In this document: positions 45,194 to 54,771 of the stretch, piece after piece
How positions within the stretch are numbered: the stretch's first letter is position 1
How the letters are laid out: every line of letters begins with the position of its first letter
Source of the DNA: Dyadobacter sp. CY345
Lineage (GTDB): Bacteria > Bacteroidota > Bacteroidia > Cytophagales > Spirosomataceae
DNA length: 64,000 bases
Reading direction: 5' to 3'
Assembly (NCBI RefSeq): GCF_021502725.1
Contig: NZ_JAKFFS010000004.1
Span: forward strand, 682,001-746,000
The notes under the pieces: generated by a model
The model's input: the letters and a program-made list of their open reading frames with translations, nothing else
Told to the model about the DNA's origin: nothing
Database searches by the model: none
Program-made: the position numbers and the translations under genes

Positions 45194-45757
45194 TTAAAAT
45201 TTCCATGCAACTACATTCCAGATATCAACGTGATCCTGATGTCTGTGAATCGTCTCAAAGCCGACCCTTTCATGGGCCCGTTGAGATCGACTATTTGAAG
45301 TTGAAATTTCTGTTATAAGAAGTTCAAAGTGCTCCTGATATAGGTTTTTGTGTGTCTGATATAATTTGTCAAAAATCCCCTGACCGCGAAACTGCTCGCT
45401 CACACAGATTTGTCCCATCACGTAATAATTATATTCGCTGACAACCCGGCTATTCCATGTAATGTTGTCAATAATTTCAAACATAGGTTGAAGGTCGGGA
45501 ATAAGTTTTCCGAGTGACGGCAGCATGGCCAATGCAAAAGCAACGACGTCTCCGTTTACCGTAGCAATAACCTGAGGCGTTGTATCCCGCATCAGTTTTA
45601 ATTGTTCTGCCGTGTGGCAAACCGTCAAAAATCCCTGATCCTGTTTGGTTGATTCCGCAATGTTGGTTTTCAGGTTAAGTTGTTGCAGAGCCAGGATCTG
45701 GTCGATATGCTGGTCTGTTTTGGCAAATGTGTATTCTATAATCGGAGCGTTATCCAT
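45194..45757 (-). CDS. GNAT-family N-acetyltransferase
   Basis: 187 residues. The acetyl-CoA-binding motif A, QICVSEQFRGQGIFDKLYQTH near residue 118, and motif B, EISTSNSRSQRAHERVGFE, are clear. The substrate is unknown. It lies 37 bp from the CorA stop, on the same strand, so the two may be co-transcribed. Confidence 0.85.
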   Translation of the reverse strand: MDNAPIIEYTFAKTDQHIDQILALQQLNLKTNIAESTKQDQGFLTVCHTAEQLKLMRDTTPQVIATVNGDVVAFALAMLPSLGKLIPDLQPMFEIIDNITWNSRVVSEYNYYVMGQICVSEQFRGQGIFDKLYQTHKNLYQEHFELLITEISTSNSRSQRAHERVGFETIHRHQDHVDIWNVVAWKF

Positions 45758-45794
45758 GCAGAAATTCGACTTAATAGGGAAAAGAATGTTTATT

Positions 45795-46739
45795 TTAAAT
45801 CCATCGTTTTCGTCTGAAAAACCACAGCACCACCAGCGAGGAAAGCACCATCAGTAGCAAAGAAACATAAAATCCCCATGGCTCTTCGGTTGACGGTATG
45901 TGCGTGTAATTCATCCCGAAAATTCCGGCAATAAGCGTTGGCGGCATAAAAATGATCGTCACAACCGTGAAAATCTTGATTACCTGGCTTTGTTCAAGAT
46001 TGATCAAACCCATAAATGTATTCTGTAAATATTCCAACCGCTCAAAATTGAAGGTGGTATATTCCAAAAGTGAATTAATATCTTTCAGTATAATCCGTAA
46101 ATGTTCTTTTCTGTCTTCCGGAAAATACTGACTGCGCAGAATTCCTGACAGTACGCGCTGCTTATCAATACTGGTCTCACGAAGCATCATCGTTGTTTCC
46201 TGCAACGCACTTATCCGTATCAAAACCTCCTGCCTTGCTTTTTGCTCGTGCGCCAGATCCTTACTTATTACTGAAATATCCCTGGAAATTGCTTCTAAGG
46301 AATCTGCATCAGCTTCGATTCTGGTTTCCAAAAGCATAAGCATAAAATCAACGCCGGTCTGGAAAGTATCCGGGCTAACCTTCATTTTCTTGACAGTGTC
46401 TGCGAATGTTTTAGAATCTCCGCGACGGTATGTAAACAGAATATTTTTGTGGAGGATAAAGGAAACAGGATACGTTTTGTAGCCATCACGGTCGATACTC
46501 AAGAAGTTTGAGTTGGCATTAATCGTTTCATTCTGTTCGAAAAAACGTGAACTGCTTTCAATTTCAACGATTTCCTGAGGTGTCTGAAAACTAATCTCGC
46601 ATTTATTCTCAACCCATTCTTCTTCCTCGGCCGAAGGTGATTGAAGATCAACCCAGACAAGACTATCAACTTTACCTAATTCGCGAATGTCATTTTCGCG
46701 TTTTATCAACCGGCCTTCTTTGTAAAATATTCTTACCAT
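45795..46739 (-). CDS. corA: CorA-family divalent metal transporter
   Basis: 314 residues. A long cytoplasmic helical funnel is followed by two C-terminal membrane helices. The signature GMN is in GIFGMNYTHIP near residue 278, after the first helix (FTVVTIIFMPPTLIAGIFGMN). It forms pentamers that carry Mg2+, and in some relatives Co2+. No M-box or other riboswitch was seen upstream. Confidence 0.93.
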   Translation of the reverse strand: MVRIFYKEGRLIKRENDIRELGKVDSLVWVDLQSPSAEEEEWVENKCEISFQTPQEIVEIESSSRFFEQNETINANSNFLSIDRDGYKTYPVSFILHKNILFTYRRGDSKTFADTVKKMKVSPDTFQTGVDFMLMLLETRIEADADSLEAISRDISVISKDLAHEQKARQEVLIRISALQETTMMLRETSIDKQRVLSGILRSQYFPEDRKEHLRIILKDINSLLEYTTFNFERLEYLQNTFMGLINLEQSQVIKIFTVVTIIFMPPTLIAGIFGMNYTHIPSTEEPWGFYVSLLLMVLSSLVVLWFFRRKRWI

Positions 46740-46904
46740 AACGCATTGAAATTAAAAAGTTGAGCGTCTTATTAAATCAGGAGTGACCAATACAGCAGAA
46801 TTTCTAATATATTACTACTGAACAATCAGCTGTTTATTTTGACCGGACGCTAACCACTTTCAAGTATTCTTAACTTTTGTCCAAGATAGTTGTAATTTTG
46901 TGGG

Positions 46905-48092
46905 ATGCAAAATACGGCTTCTCCAGGAATATTTACACTGCAGTTTTGGTTGTTAGGTACGAGTTCCTTTTTATTCTCTTCTAGTTTCAATATGCTTATT
47001 CCTGAGCTTCCGGGTTATCTCTCGGACATGGGAGGCGCGGAATACAAAGGTTTTATCATTGGTTTGTTCACATTAACGGCGGGTATATCCCGACCATTTA
47101 GTGGAAGGTTGACTGACCGGGTCGGCCGCGTTCCGGTTATGGCCTTTGGATCTCTGGTATGTTTTATATGCGGATTTCTATATCCGATTTTTACGACAGT
47201 CATGCCTTTTTTGCTTTTAAGACTGGTTCACGGATTTTCAACAGGTTTCAAACCGACGGGAACGGCTGCTTACATTGCAGACATTATTCCGGCAAATCGC
47301 AGAGGAGAAGCGATGGGGATTCATGGCATGTGCATGGGCGTTGGTTCAGCTTTCGGACCGGCAATCGGAAGTATGATCAGCCAGGCTTTTTCGATGAATG
47401 CACTTTTTTATACCTCATCTTTTTTCGCGCTTCTTTCAATTGTTATTCTTTTCAACATGAAAGAAACGTTGGTTGAAAAGGAGAAATTATCTGTAAAGGC
47501 TTTCAAGCTTACCTGGCGGGATATTTTTGAGCCCGATGTTTTCAGTCCGGCATTCGTAACTTTTCTAGCCTATTTCGGTTTTGGAGCGGTTGCGACACTT
47601 ACGCCGGATTTTAGTGAGATTCTGGGACTTGGTAACAAAGGAATGTATTTCATGGTTTTTACTCTGTTTTCCATTTTAATTCGTTTTGTGGCCGGAAAAC
47701 TTTCCGACCGAAAGGGTAGGTTGCCGGTTACCATAGCTGGTATCGTCGTTTTAATTTTATCCATGATTATTACCGGTTACGCAGAAACTGTTTTCATGTT
47801 TTTAACCGGCGCTGCTTTTTTTGGCGTATCTATGGGAATTTTGTCGCCGGTACTATCGGCCTGGACGGTTGATTTAAGCAGCGATCATAATAGGGGGCGA
47901 GCAATCGCTACCATGTATATCTGCCTCGAAGCGGGTATCGGGCTGGGCGCATTTCTTTCCGCAGCTTTGTTTGCAAACAAAGCAGAGAATCTGCCATTGG
48001 TATTCTTATGGATGGCAGGATTTGCTGTTGCTGCCCTGCTTTATTCGATTCTTTTATTCAGGTACAAAAAAAGATCCAGCCGTGTTATTTGA
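46905..48092 (+). CDS. Major facilitator superfamily transporter
   Basis: 395 residues with 12 predicted membrane helices. The loop 2-3 motif SGRLTDRVGRVPVMAFG near residue 65 is the MFS signature, and the matching second-half loop GKLSDRKGRLPVTIAG is near 265. Helix 4-5 contains HGFSTGFKPTGTAAYIADI. It resembles drug or sugar-type exporters; the substrate is not predictable. It overlaps the next gene by 11 bp. A TAATTTTG box at 46893-46900 is very close to the start codon, so the promoter may be elsewhere. Confidence 0.9.
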   Translation: MQNTASPGIFTLQFWLLGTSSFLFSSSFNMLIPELPGYLSDMGGAEYKGFIIGLFTLTAGISRPFSGRLTDRVGRVPVMAFGSLVCFICGFLYPIFTTVMPFLLLRLVHGFSTGFKPTGTAAYIADIIPANRRGEAMGIHGMCMGVGSAFGPAIGSMISQAFSMNALFYTSSFFALLSIVILFNMKETLVEKEKLSVKAFKLTWRDIFEPDVFSPAFVTFLAYFGFGAVATLTPDFSEILGLGNKGMYFMVFTLFSILIRFVAGKLSDRKGRLPVTIAGIVVLILSMIITGYAETVFMFLTGAAFFGVSMGILSPVLSAWTVDLSSDHNRGRAIATMYICLEAGIGLGAFLSAALFANKAENLPLVFLWMAGFAVAALLYSILLFRYKKRSSRVI

Positions 48093-48687
48093 CGATACTT
48101 ATTGCACCATAGCGGAACCGGCAGAAGGGTTTTTCAAAGATAAAGGGAGCAAATTTATCTCGTTTATTTTTCCAGTTTCTTCCGAGAACGAAGCCAAAAC
48201 TCATTTGCTTGAACTACGGGAATTGCATCCGAAAGCAAATCACCATGTATATGCATACCGGCTCGGTCTTGATCGAATGACCTATCGGCTAAGTGATGAC
48301 GGAGAGCCTTCGGGATCTTCGGGTCGGCCAATTTTAAATACACTTTATTCGAAAGAGATTACCAATATTCTTGTTGTAGTTGTCCGTTATTTTGGAGGGA
48401 CACTTCTTGGGATTCCGGGATTGATCAACGCATACCGATCTGCAACGGAAGCTGCCTTGGAAAACGCGCAGATCGTGGCAAAACATTTGTTCAATTTATA
48501 TGATGTTCAATTTTCCTATGTTCAAATGAACGACGTTATGCGGATTGTAAAAGAAATGGAATTGCCTGTCAGAGCGCAGACGTTTGAAATGGAGTGCAAA
48601 ATGGTGGTGGAAGTAAGGACTACATTGACCGAGCGATTTATAACGCGCTGCGAAAAGGTGGAGGGGCTTTCTATAAAATTATTATAA
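48082..48687 (+). CDS. YigZ/IMPACT-family protein
   Basis: 201 residues from a GTG at 48082, chosen because VLFDDTYCTIAEPAEGFFKD lines up with the family's usual beginning; the further upstream reading lies fully inside the MFS gene. IMPACT domain blocks are KGSKFISFIFPV, HHVYAYRLG, SDDGEPSGSSGRPIL and VVVVRYFGGTLLGIPGLINAYR; a C-terminal DUF1949-type ferredoxin-fold half follows. The bacterial function is unsettled. The overlap implies translational coupling to the transporter. Confidence 0.88.
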   Translation: MLFDDTYCTIAEPAEGFFKDKGSKFISFIFPVSSENEAKTHLLELRELHPKANHHVYAYRLGLDRMTYRLSDDGEPSGSSGRPILNTLYSKEITNILVVVVRYFGGTLLGIPGLINAYRSATEAALENAQIVAKHLFNLYDVQFSYVQMNDVMRIVKEMELPVRAQTFEMECKMVVEVRTTLTERFITRCEKVEGLSIKLL

Positions 48688-48794
48688 TTTTTTCTCTGTA
48701 TTTGCTCGATTAGCTTAATATTGTCAAATTACCTAATAGTTTCGTAACTTCGCTGTATTAAGATATGGTTGTTAAGAATTTGAAATATAATACC

Positions 48795-49037
48795 ATGAAA
48801 ACCACACTCAGTCTGAATACCGACATTCAGTTAACTTTTAATCAGCTTAAAGATCTGGCAAAGCAACTTCCAGAAAAACAGCGTAGGGAGCTTGCTACAA
48901 TCTTGGTAAATGAGGATGAAAATATAACGAAAAAACAGTTGGTTGCTAAGATTAAAGAAGGCCTTGAAGAGGTAAAGCTTTATAAAGAAGGTAAAGTTAC
49001 ACTTCAATCTGCGAGAGAATTTCTGAATGAACTTTGA
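48795..49037 (+). CDS. Antitoxin-like small protein of a type II toxin-antitoxin pair
   Basis: 80 residues from ATG 48795. Residues 1-45 (TDIQLTFNQLKDLAKQLPEKQRRELATIL) are helical and resemble addiction-module antitoxin N-termini; the C-terminal half is charged. It overlaps the following RelE/ParE-type gene by 11 bp, the classic toxin-antitoxin layout. No clear DNA-binding motif could be named. The assignment rests mainly on context. Confidence 0.7.
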   Translation: MKTTLSLNTDIQLTFNQLKDLAKQLPEKQRRELATILVNEDENITKKQLVAKIKEGLEEVKLYKEGKVTLQSAREFLNEL

Positions 49038-49350
49038 AGTAAAACTTTCGACGGCTTTTCTAAAAGACGTCAAGCCAATATCGAAAAAGTATCGATCGTT
49101 TAGCGCTGATTTTGAAGCATTGATTGATTATTTGGAAAGCAATCCTACACTTGGCACACCACTTGGCAGAAATTGCTACAAGATAAGACTTGCTATTAAA
49201 AGCAAGGGGAAAGGTAAAAGTGGTGGAGCCAGAATTATAACTTATGTCATCACCGAAAAACAAGAAGTGGTTTTGCTGACAATTTATGATAAACAAAATA
49301 AATCCGATCTTAAAGCCAACGAGCTAGATAAACTTTTAGAAAACTTGTAA
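49027..49350 (+). CDS. RelE/ParE-superfamily toxin
   Basis: 107 residues. KLSTAFLKDVKPISKKYRSF at the start, then LGRNCYKIRLAIKSKGKGKSGGARIITYVI and VVLLTIYDKQNKSDL are the beta-hairpin core and C-terminal strand of RelE/ParE toxins. RelE relatives cut mRNA on ribosomes, ParE relatives poison gyrase; which applies is not visible. The overlap with the upstream antitoxin gene supports one operon. Confidence 0.82.
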   Translation: MNFEVKLSTAFLKDVKPISKKYRSFSADFEALIDYLESNPTLGTPLGRNCYKIRLAIKSKGKGKSGGARIITYVITEKQEVVLLTIYDKQNKSDLKANELDKLLENL

Positions 49351-49380
49351 TAAGGCACCTTATTTTCAATTCCAGTCAAG

Positions 49381-49548
49381 TTAAAGATCATTTTCTCTCA
49401 ACATTTTTACAAAATCATCTTCATAAGCTTTCACAGCTTTAAGCAATTCTTCAAGCTCTTTCTTTTCCGGTGTTCCCGGTTTTGCTCCGTAAATTTCTTC
49501 GATTCTTTCAGAAGCTTTTTCGTAGTCGCTTTCGTTTTTTAATACCAT
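49381..49548 (-). CDS. Free-standing small protein resembling the N-terminal part of HigA antitoxins
   Basis: 55 residues, acidic. The stretch SDYEKASERIEEIYGAKPGT followed by PEKKELEELLKAVKAYED closely follows the helical N-terminal segment that precedes the HTH in HigA-type antitoxins, but no HTH follows: a stop ends the frame after MLRENDL. A well-placed promoter (49573-49605) reads into it with a leader of about 18 nt. It is convergent with the RelE/ParE-type toxin gene, 30 bp from its stop. It could be a remnant or a real minimal protein. Confidence 0.65.
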   Translation of the reverse strand: MVLKNESDYEKASERIEEIYGAKPGTPEKKELEELLKAVKAYEDDFVKMLRENDL

Positions 49549-49572
49549 GTCTGATTCATTTGTAATATTTTA

Positions 49573-49605
49573 CAAATATAATTTTATTGGTAACAAAGAC
49601 AAAAA
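49573..49605 (-). promoter_or_regulatory. Promoter of the small HigA-N-like gene
   Basis: On the minus strand TTTTTG (49600-49605) is followed after 19 bp by TATATTTG (49573-49580), an excellent match to the Bacteroidota promoter. The minus-33 element is the T-tract of the preceding terminator. Confidence 0.55.
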
Positions 49606-49624
49606 CCGGCCCGAAGGCCGGCTC
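49600..49624 (-). terminator. Intrinsic terminator of the third SusC/SusD operon
   Basis: CCGGCC-TTCG-GGCCGG on the minus strand (UUCG loop, 49606-49621), followed by TTTTTG; 35 bp after the SusD stop. Confidence 0.85.
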
Positions 49625-49658
49625 TTGGATTCAGTTTAGGTAGTTATAAATTCTTCGG

Positions 49659-51422
49659 TTAGTATCCGGGATTCTGCGTTAATGTTGGCTTTCCGTCCAA
49701 TTGGCTGTTCAGAATTTCATCCTGAGGTAGCGGAAAATAAAGGTTTTTGTCAGTAAATGTTTTTCCTGCCATATATCCTCTTTTGCTAAATGTTCTTCCT
49801 GACGGCTCTTTACCGGCTACTGCCTCTTCTGCTGCATATTTATTTAAAACTTTTACAGCAATGCCCCAGCGCACCAGATCAAAGAAACGGTGGCCTTCCA
49901 TTGCAAACTCAAGGCGCTGTTCCATACGTGTTGCATTTCGGGCAAAGTCTGCACCTTTACTTGCAAAAGTTCCTACCGGATAAGGTTCCACTTTGTATGT
50001 AACGGACGCATCTTGTACGGATCCTGTTTTTGCCCGGTTACGGATCTGGTTTACATAACCTTCTGCAACGGCCAGATTTCCAAGCTCAATTTCACATTCT
50101 GCCAACCAGAGCAATACGTGAGAAAGTTTGATCATCCTGAAATTGTTGTTAACATTTCGTTTGCTGGTCGAATGTGTTGTACTGTTTTCTTCGCCAAGGT
50201 AGTACATCCACTTTTTACCGGTGAATGGTCCTGCATAAGTTTGATCCCGAATCCAGGAAGCACCTGGCATAGGTCCCCAATCCAGGAAATTCACACCACG
50301 ACGGCCTACTGTCCAGTCAAGACGAGGATCAACAGGGATGGTTTTGTCCAATGTAAATGCCGCAGATGCCGCTATTCCCTGATCGTTCGGTAGGTCTACT
50401 TTATTATAGGTATCAAGTGTGCCGTCCGCTGCATCGCCAATTAAGGGCAATCCATTCTCGGTTTTGAATGCGTTCACGAGGTTATGTGATGCCTGGTAAA
50501 ATCCGCAGCAACCACGTCCGGGGGCACCTGCTGAATATGGCCAGTTAAGGTTATCGCCTGCATTACCATTGTTACCGTTCGTGCCGTCATTTACTGAAAA
50601 CTGCACTTCGAAAATAGATTCACTATTATTATTTCCAGCAGTTCTGTAATTGTCATGATAGTTAGGCACAAGTTTCTTTCCTGAATTTGTAACTACATCG
50701 TCAAGTAGTGCCTTTGCCGGTGCCCATTTTTTCTGAAACAAATAAGTTTTTGCAAGGAAAGATTTTGCAGCCCATTGTGTAGCTCTTCCTTTTTGAGACT
50801 GCGTTGCAGGCAAATTTTTGGCTGCGAAATCAAAGTCCTCCTCAATTTTAGCCCAAATATCCTCTGTATTAGGTATTTTAGTCGAATTTGGATCTGACGA
50901 TACATAGGCCTTGTCGTCAATGTAAGGAACTTTATTCCACATTTTCTTCGCTTCAAAATGAAAGAATCCTCTGAGAAAACGCGCCTCAGCAGTTACTTGT
51001 AATATTTCTGCGTCAGTCATGTCCTTCACCAATTCACTGTTCGCGATCTGGATGACTTCATTACACCTTGCAACACCGTCATATTGATGCCACCATTTTC
51101 CTAAAAAGTAAGTGTTGTCAGACAGCCAATTGTATTGCTCGATAAACGACTGCTCTGGCTGGTCGCCTGCGTCGGTACCTTTTACTGCATCATCGCTTGC
51201 AATTCCACCAAAAACATAATTTGAAACTGTCGACTGGCGGCCAGTATTACCTGATCCAACGCCATCCACAAGCGAATAGGCTCCGATCAACAATGCATTG
51301 ACACCATTTTTATTACTTAACTGTTCAACCGAAGCGCGGCCTTGCGGTTTTAGATCAAAAAAGCTGTCGGAGCAAGCGAAGCTGATCGCGGTCATGAAAA
51401 TTATTAAAGCTATTTTTTTCAT
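49659..51422 (-). CDS. SusD/RagB-family outer-membrane lipoprotein (third pair)
   Basis: 587 residues from ATG 51422, which places the lipoprotein signal KKIALIIFMTAISFAC with the lipobox Cys at 17; the longer upstream frame overlaps the SusC gene. SusD blocks include YDGVARCNEVIQIAN, VTAEARFLRGFFHFEAKKMW, WLAECEIELGNLAVAEGYVNQIR and RLEFAMEGHRFFDLVRWG near the end. Glycan ligand unknown; no enzyme genes adjoin. Confidence 0.92.
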   Translation of the reverse strand: MKKIALIIFMTAISFACSDSFFDLKPQGRASVEQLSNKNGVNALLIGAYSLVDGVGSGNTGRQSTVSNYVFGGIASDDAVKGTDAGDQPEQSFIEQYNWLSDNTYFLGKWWHQYDGVARCNEVIQIANSELVKDMTDAEILQVTAEARFLRGFFHFEAKKMWNKVPYIDDKAYVSSDPNSTKIPNTEDIWAKIEEDFDFAAKNLPATQSQKGRATQWAAKSFLAKTYLFQKKWAPAKALLDDVVTNSGKKLVPNYHDNYRTAGNNNSESIFEVQFSVNDGTNGNNGNAGDNLNWPYSAGAPGRGCCGFYQASHNLVNAFKTENGLPLIGDAADGTLDTYNKVDLPNDQGIAASAAFTLDKTIPVDPRLDWTVGRRGVNFLDWGPMPGASWIRDQTYAGPFTGKKWMYYLGEENSTTHSTSKRNVNNNFRMIKLSHVLLWLAECEIELGNLAVAEGYVNQIRNRAKTGSVQDASVTYKVEPYPVGTFASKGADFARNATRMEQRLEFAMEGHRFFDLVRWGIAVKVLNKYAAEEAVAGKEPSGRTFSKRGYMAGKTFTDKNLYFPLPQDEILNSQLDGKPTLTQNPGY

Positions 51423-51456
51423 TTTAGTATATGAAATTTTTGTTAATGTCAAAATA

Positions 51457-54400
51457 TTAGAAACCGAAACGCACACCTACGAGATAGGATTTAGCCACAG
51501 GATAGGCACCTTCGTCCACACCTAAATGCTTGTCCTCGTTATCATTACCCGATCTTCTGAGGTTGATATCAGGATCGAGTCCGGTATACTTGGTAAACGT
51601 GAATAGATTTTGCCCTTGCAAATAAATCTGTGCAGATGCGATTTTTATCTTTTTCAGAAAAAATGAGGGAAGTGTATAGGTCAACTGGATGTTTTTGATG
51701 CGGAAATAAGATCCGTCTTCCAAAAAGTAAGATGAAACTTGCTGGCTTGTAGCATCTCCTGAGTTTAACCTTGGTAATTTGGCATCGTCGCCAGACTTTT
51801 TCCAGGAATTATAGAGCATGTCCTTTGATCTGTTACCCTGGAAAACGTTGAAATCCGTCCAATATCTTGTATAGTTAAAGATTTCATTGCCATATACTCC
51901 TTGTCCAAATACGGTTAGGTCAAACGCCTTGTAGCCAACATTCAGATTAACACCATAGTTGAAATCCGGGTGTGGACTGCCTATGATGGTTCTGTCAGCA
52001 GCAGTAATGATACCGTCGCCATTGACATCTCTGAATTTGAAAACGCCTTCTCGTGTATACGAACCGAATTTAGGAGCAGCATCCGCTTCGGTCTGGTCTT
52101 TAATAACGCCATCAACAAAATAGCCGTAATAGCTCGCAATTGGATAGCCCGCCCTGGTAGCTGACATCGCAGGAAGGCGGGTTGCAAATCCAAAAATAGT
52201 TGAATTGGGATCATTATTTAACTTAACAACATTGTTTTTATAATGTCCAAAGTTAACTCCTAAGGCATAATAGAAGTCATTCTTTCTATCCCTGAAATTA
52301 AGACCGATGTCGAAACCTTTGTTTGTGACCTCTCCAATATTTGTATAAGGGATCGTTCCAGTACCGGCAGTCCGAGGAATAGCGATCTGAGTCAACATAT
52401 CTGTTGTTTTACGGCTGTATAAATCCAGCACAACTTCAAGCTTACTCTTAAACAAAACGGCATCTATACCGATATTTGTGGAAGTATTTGTTTCCCATTT
52501 ACCATTGGCATTACCGAATTGTACAAGGTCAAATCCTCCGACAATGGATGAGCCTGTACCATTGATGTCATAGCCATTGTTCTGTGGATCAGCGGCATAG
52601 AGTGTATATGCATTGTAAACATTCGGTATTAGCTGGTTGCCCGTTTTGCCCCATCCAAAACGTAATTTCAGATCGTCCAGTACTTTTCGGGTTGGTTTCA
52701 TAAAATCCAGCTCTGTCATACGCATCCCGACGGAAAATGCAGGGAAGATACCATAACGAAATGCCTCAGAGAAACGTGAAGACCCATCACGGCGTAGTGT
52801 GAAATCTGCCAGAAAGAGATCTTTATAGCCATAGTTGATTTTACCGAACTGAGAGAAGAGCGCGCTTCTTGTTGCGCCGGCACCCGCGTTGGCTAATCCG
52901 GCTGCCGCACCTGCATCCAGATAACGGTAGTCGACATCATCAAATGCAAAACCACTTCTACTAGCCTGAAAACCTGCAGCGTAAGTTTTAACCGCCTCTG
53001 TTCCTATTAAAACATTCAGATTATGGGACCCAAATATTTTGGCATAATTCAATGTGTTGAACCAGGTAAATGAGCGGTCCAGGTTATTGATTACATTCAA
53101 GCTGTTAGCATTTCTTGCTTCAGCTGCCTCAATATCTCTGTGAAAATACTCAGAACGGTTCGACTGATTGTATTCAAGACCGAAACTGCTGCGCCCGGTC
53201 AACCCCGGTAAGATATCAATCTGCGCATAAGCATTTCCGAATACGTGGGTTCCTTTTGTGATGTTGTCTTTTTCGCGGTATAAACGCGCCAAGGGATTAG
53301 GCGCATTTCCGAGGTTACTTCCCCGGCTGCCGGCGAATCCGTTGAATGGAGATGTATTGTTTCCTCCCAGTGCCTGTGGGCCATTGGTAATGTCAAAGAC
53401 CGGAATAATAGGATGAACACGGATGGCGAACATAATCGGGTTACTCTCATCATTATTTGTAATACCCTGGCGTTCATCGTAAGAAAAAGTAAGGTTTTCT
53501 CCCACAGTTACTTTTCCTTTTTTGAATTCGGTATTGGCCCTGATGGAATATCTTTTGTAATTGGTGTACTTCAAAATACCATTCTGTTTAAAATAATTCG
53601 CGGAAATAGCATATTTCGCAGTATTTGAACCTCCGCTTGCTCCGAGTTGATAATTAGAGATTGGAGCCGGATCAAAAATAGCATCTTGCCAGTCCGTACC
53701 TTCCTTATTGGCCTTGGTAATGTTGAAAGCTGTTTTTCCCAGGTTCGGATCTGCAATGTCATTGGTATAGGTGTAGTTGGCAGGAAGCTCTCCAAATACG
53801 TTAGGGTAAATGTAGTCGGCGATAGTCTGGTTGCCGTTTTCATCAAACTTGTATTGAACCGAAGGGGAAGTAACCGAAGGATTTTTACCTGCACCAAGAT
53901 CGGATTGATACAGATATTCTCCCAATTCCCTGGTGTTCAGCAAATCAAGCATTTTACCAGGGCGCTGTGTTCCGGTATAAAAGTCAAATGTGATGCTTGG
54001 AGCTCCGGGTTTACCTTTCTTGGTTGTAATGATCACCACACCATTGGCAGCACGAGCACCGTAAATAGAAGCGGCAGACGCATCTTTAAGTACTTGCATG
54101 GATTCAATATCGTTCGGGTTGAGCTGGTTAAGCGTTCCCTGGGTCGGAACTCCGTCGATAACATACAAAGGACTATTGTTGTTAATTGATCCGAACCCCC
54201 TTATACGTACCATAGTTCCGCCTCCCGGAGAGTTGTCATTTCCAACGGTGACACCTGCGGCTCGACCTTGAAGCATCTGTGTTACACTGGCCGCAGGAAG
54301 TGCAGTAAGTTCCTTTGGGCTTATTACTGTGACCGCCCCGGTTATGTCCTGTTTGCGCTGGGAAGCGTAACCTGTAACAACGACCTCAGTCAATGCTTTA

Positions 54401-54717
54401 ACATCATCAACAAGAAGAAGATTAACTACTGATTGAGCATTAGGGACGATAATTTCCTGTTTGATAAATCCGATTGAAGAAAAAACAAGCGTAACACTTT
54501 CGGCTTTTACATTGATAGAATACTTACCGTCGCTGTCTGTGACGGTCCCGGTTGTAGACCCTTTTAAGGTCACACTGACACCGGGAATTGCGTTGCCATC
54601 TGCGGAGGAAGTCACGCCTCCGGTGATTGTTTTGTCCTGGGCATTTGCGGTACCACAAAATATTGCCGTAAGCAATAGGGCAGCAGCAAACATTACAAAT
54701 CGTAAATTTTGCGTCAT
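51457..54717 (-). CDS. SusC/RagA-family TonB-linked outer-membrane channel (third pair)
   Basis: 1086 residues. A signal peptide ends at TANAQ. The carboxypeptidase-like domain reads GSTTGTVTDSDGKYSINV, the TonB-box region LTEVVVTGYASQRKQDITGAV, and the plug LQGRAAGVTVGND, LYVIDGVPTQGTL and VLKDASAASIYGARAANGVVIITTKKG. The barrel ends with LVGVRFGF. SusD starts 34 bp after the stop. A TAGCTTTG minus-7 candidate lies at 54772-54779. Confidence 0.93.
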   Translation of the reverse strand: MTQNLRFVMFAAALLLTAIFCGTANAQDKTITGGVTSSADGNAIPGVSVTLKGSTTGTVTDSDGKYSINVKAESVTLVFSSIGFIKQEIIVPNAQSVVNLLLVDDVKALTEVVVTGYASQRKQDITGAVTVISPKELTALPAASVTQMLQGRAAGVTVGNDNSPGGGTMVRIRGFGSINNNSPLYVIDGVPTQGTLNQLNPNDIESMQVLKDASAASIYGARAANGVVIITTKKGKPGAPSITFDFYTGTQRPGKMLDLLNTRELGEYLYQSDLGAGKNPSVTSPSVQYKFDENGNQTIADYIYPNVFGELPANYTYTNDIADPNLGKTAFNITKANKEGTDWQDAIFDPAPISNYQLGASGGSNTAKYAISANYFKQNGILKYTNYKRYSIRANTEFKKGKVTVGENLTFSYDERQGITNNDESNPIMFAIRVHPIIPVFDITNGPQALGGNNTSPFNGFAGSRGSNLGNAPNPLARLYREKDNITKGTHVFGNAYAQIDILPGLTGRSSFGLEYNQSNRSEYFHRDIEAAEARNANSLNVINNLDRSFTWFNTLNYAKIFGSHNLNVLIGTEAVKTYAAGFQASRSGFAFDDVDYRYLDAGAAAGLANAGAGATRSALFSQFGKINYGYKDLFLADFTLRRDGSSRFSEAFRYGIFPAFSVGMRMTELDFMKPTRKVLDDLKLRFGWGKTGNQLIPNVYNAYTLYAADPQNNGYDINGTGSSIVGGFDLVQFGNANGKWETNTSTNIGIDAVLFKSKLEVVLDLYSRKTTDMLTQIAIPRTAGTGTIPYTNIGEVTNKGFDIGLNFRDRKNDFYYALGVNFGHYKNNVVKLNNDPNSTIFGFATRLPAMSATRAGYPIASYYGYFVDGVIKDQTEADAAPKFGSYTREGVFKFRDVNGDGIITAADRTIIGSPHPDFNYGVNLNVGYKAFDLTVFGQGVYGNEIFNYTRYWTDFNVFQGNRSKDMLYNSWKKSGDDAKLPRLNSGDATSQQVSSYFLEDGSYFRIKNIQLTYTLPSFFLKKIKIASAQIYLQGQNLFTFTKYTGLDPDINLRRSGNDNEDKHLGVDEGAYPVAKSYLVGVRFGF

Positions 54718-54771
54718 AGAAATGAAAGGGTTGAGATGTTAAAAAAATATTACTTAATATCAATTTAGTAT

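Noticed and set aside
47971..48081. Longer YigZ-family frame starting inside the MFS gene
   Set aside because: The extra 37 residues are out-of-frame MFS sequence; GTG 48082 fits the family.
49890..50393. A 167-residue plus-strand frame inside the third SusD gene
   Set aside because: Cys/Phe-rich antisense shadow; the SusD frame explains the region.
53647..54189. A 180-residue plus-strand frame inside the third SusC gene
   Set aside because: Antisense shadow of the SusC plug region.
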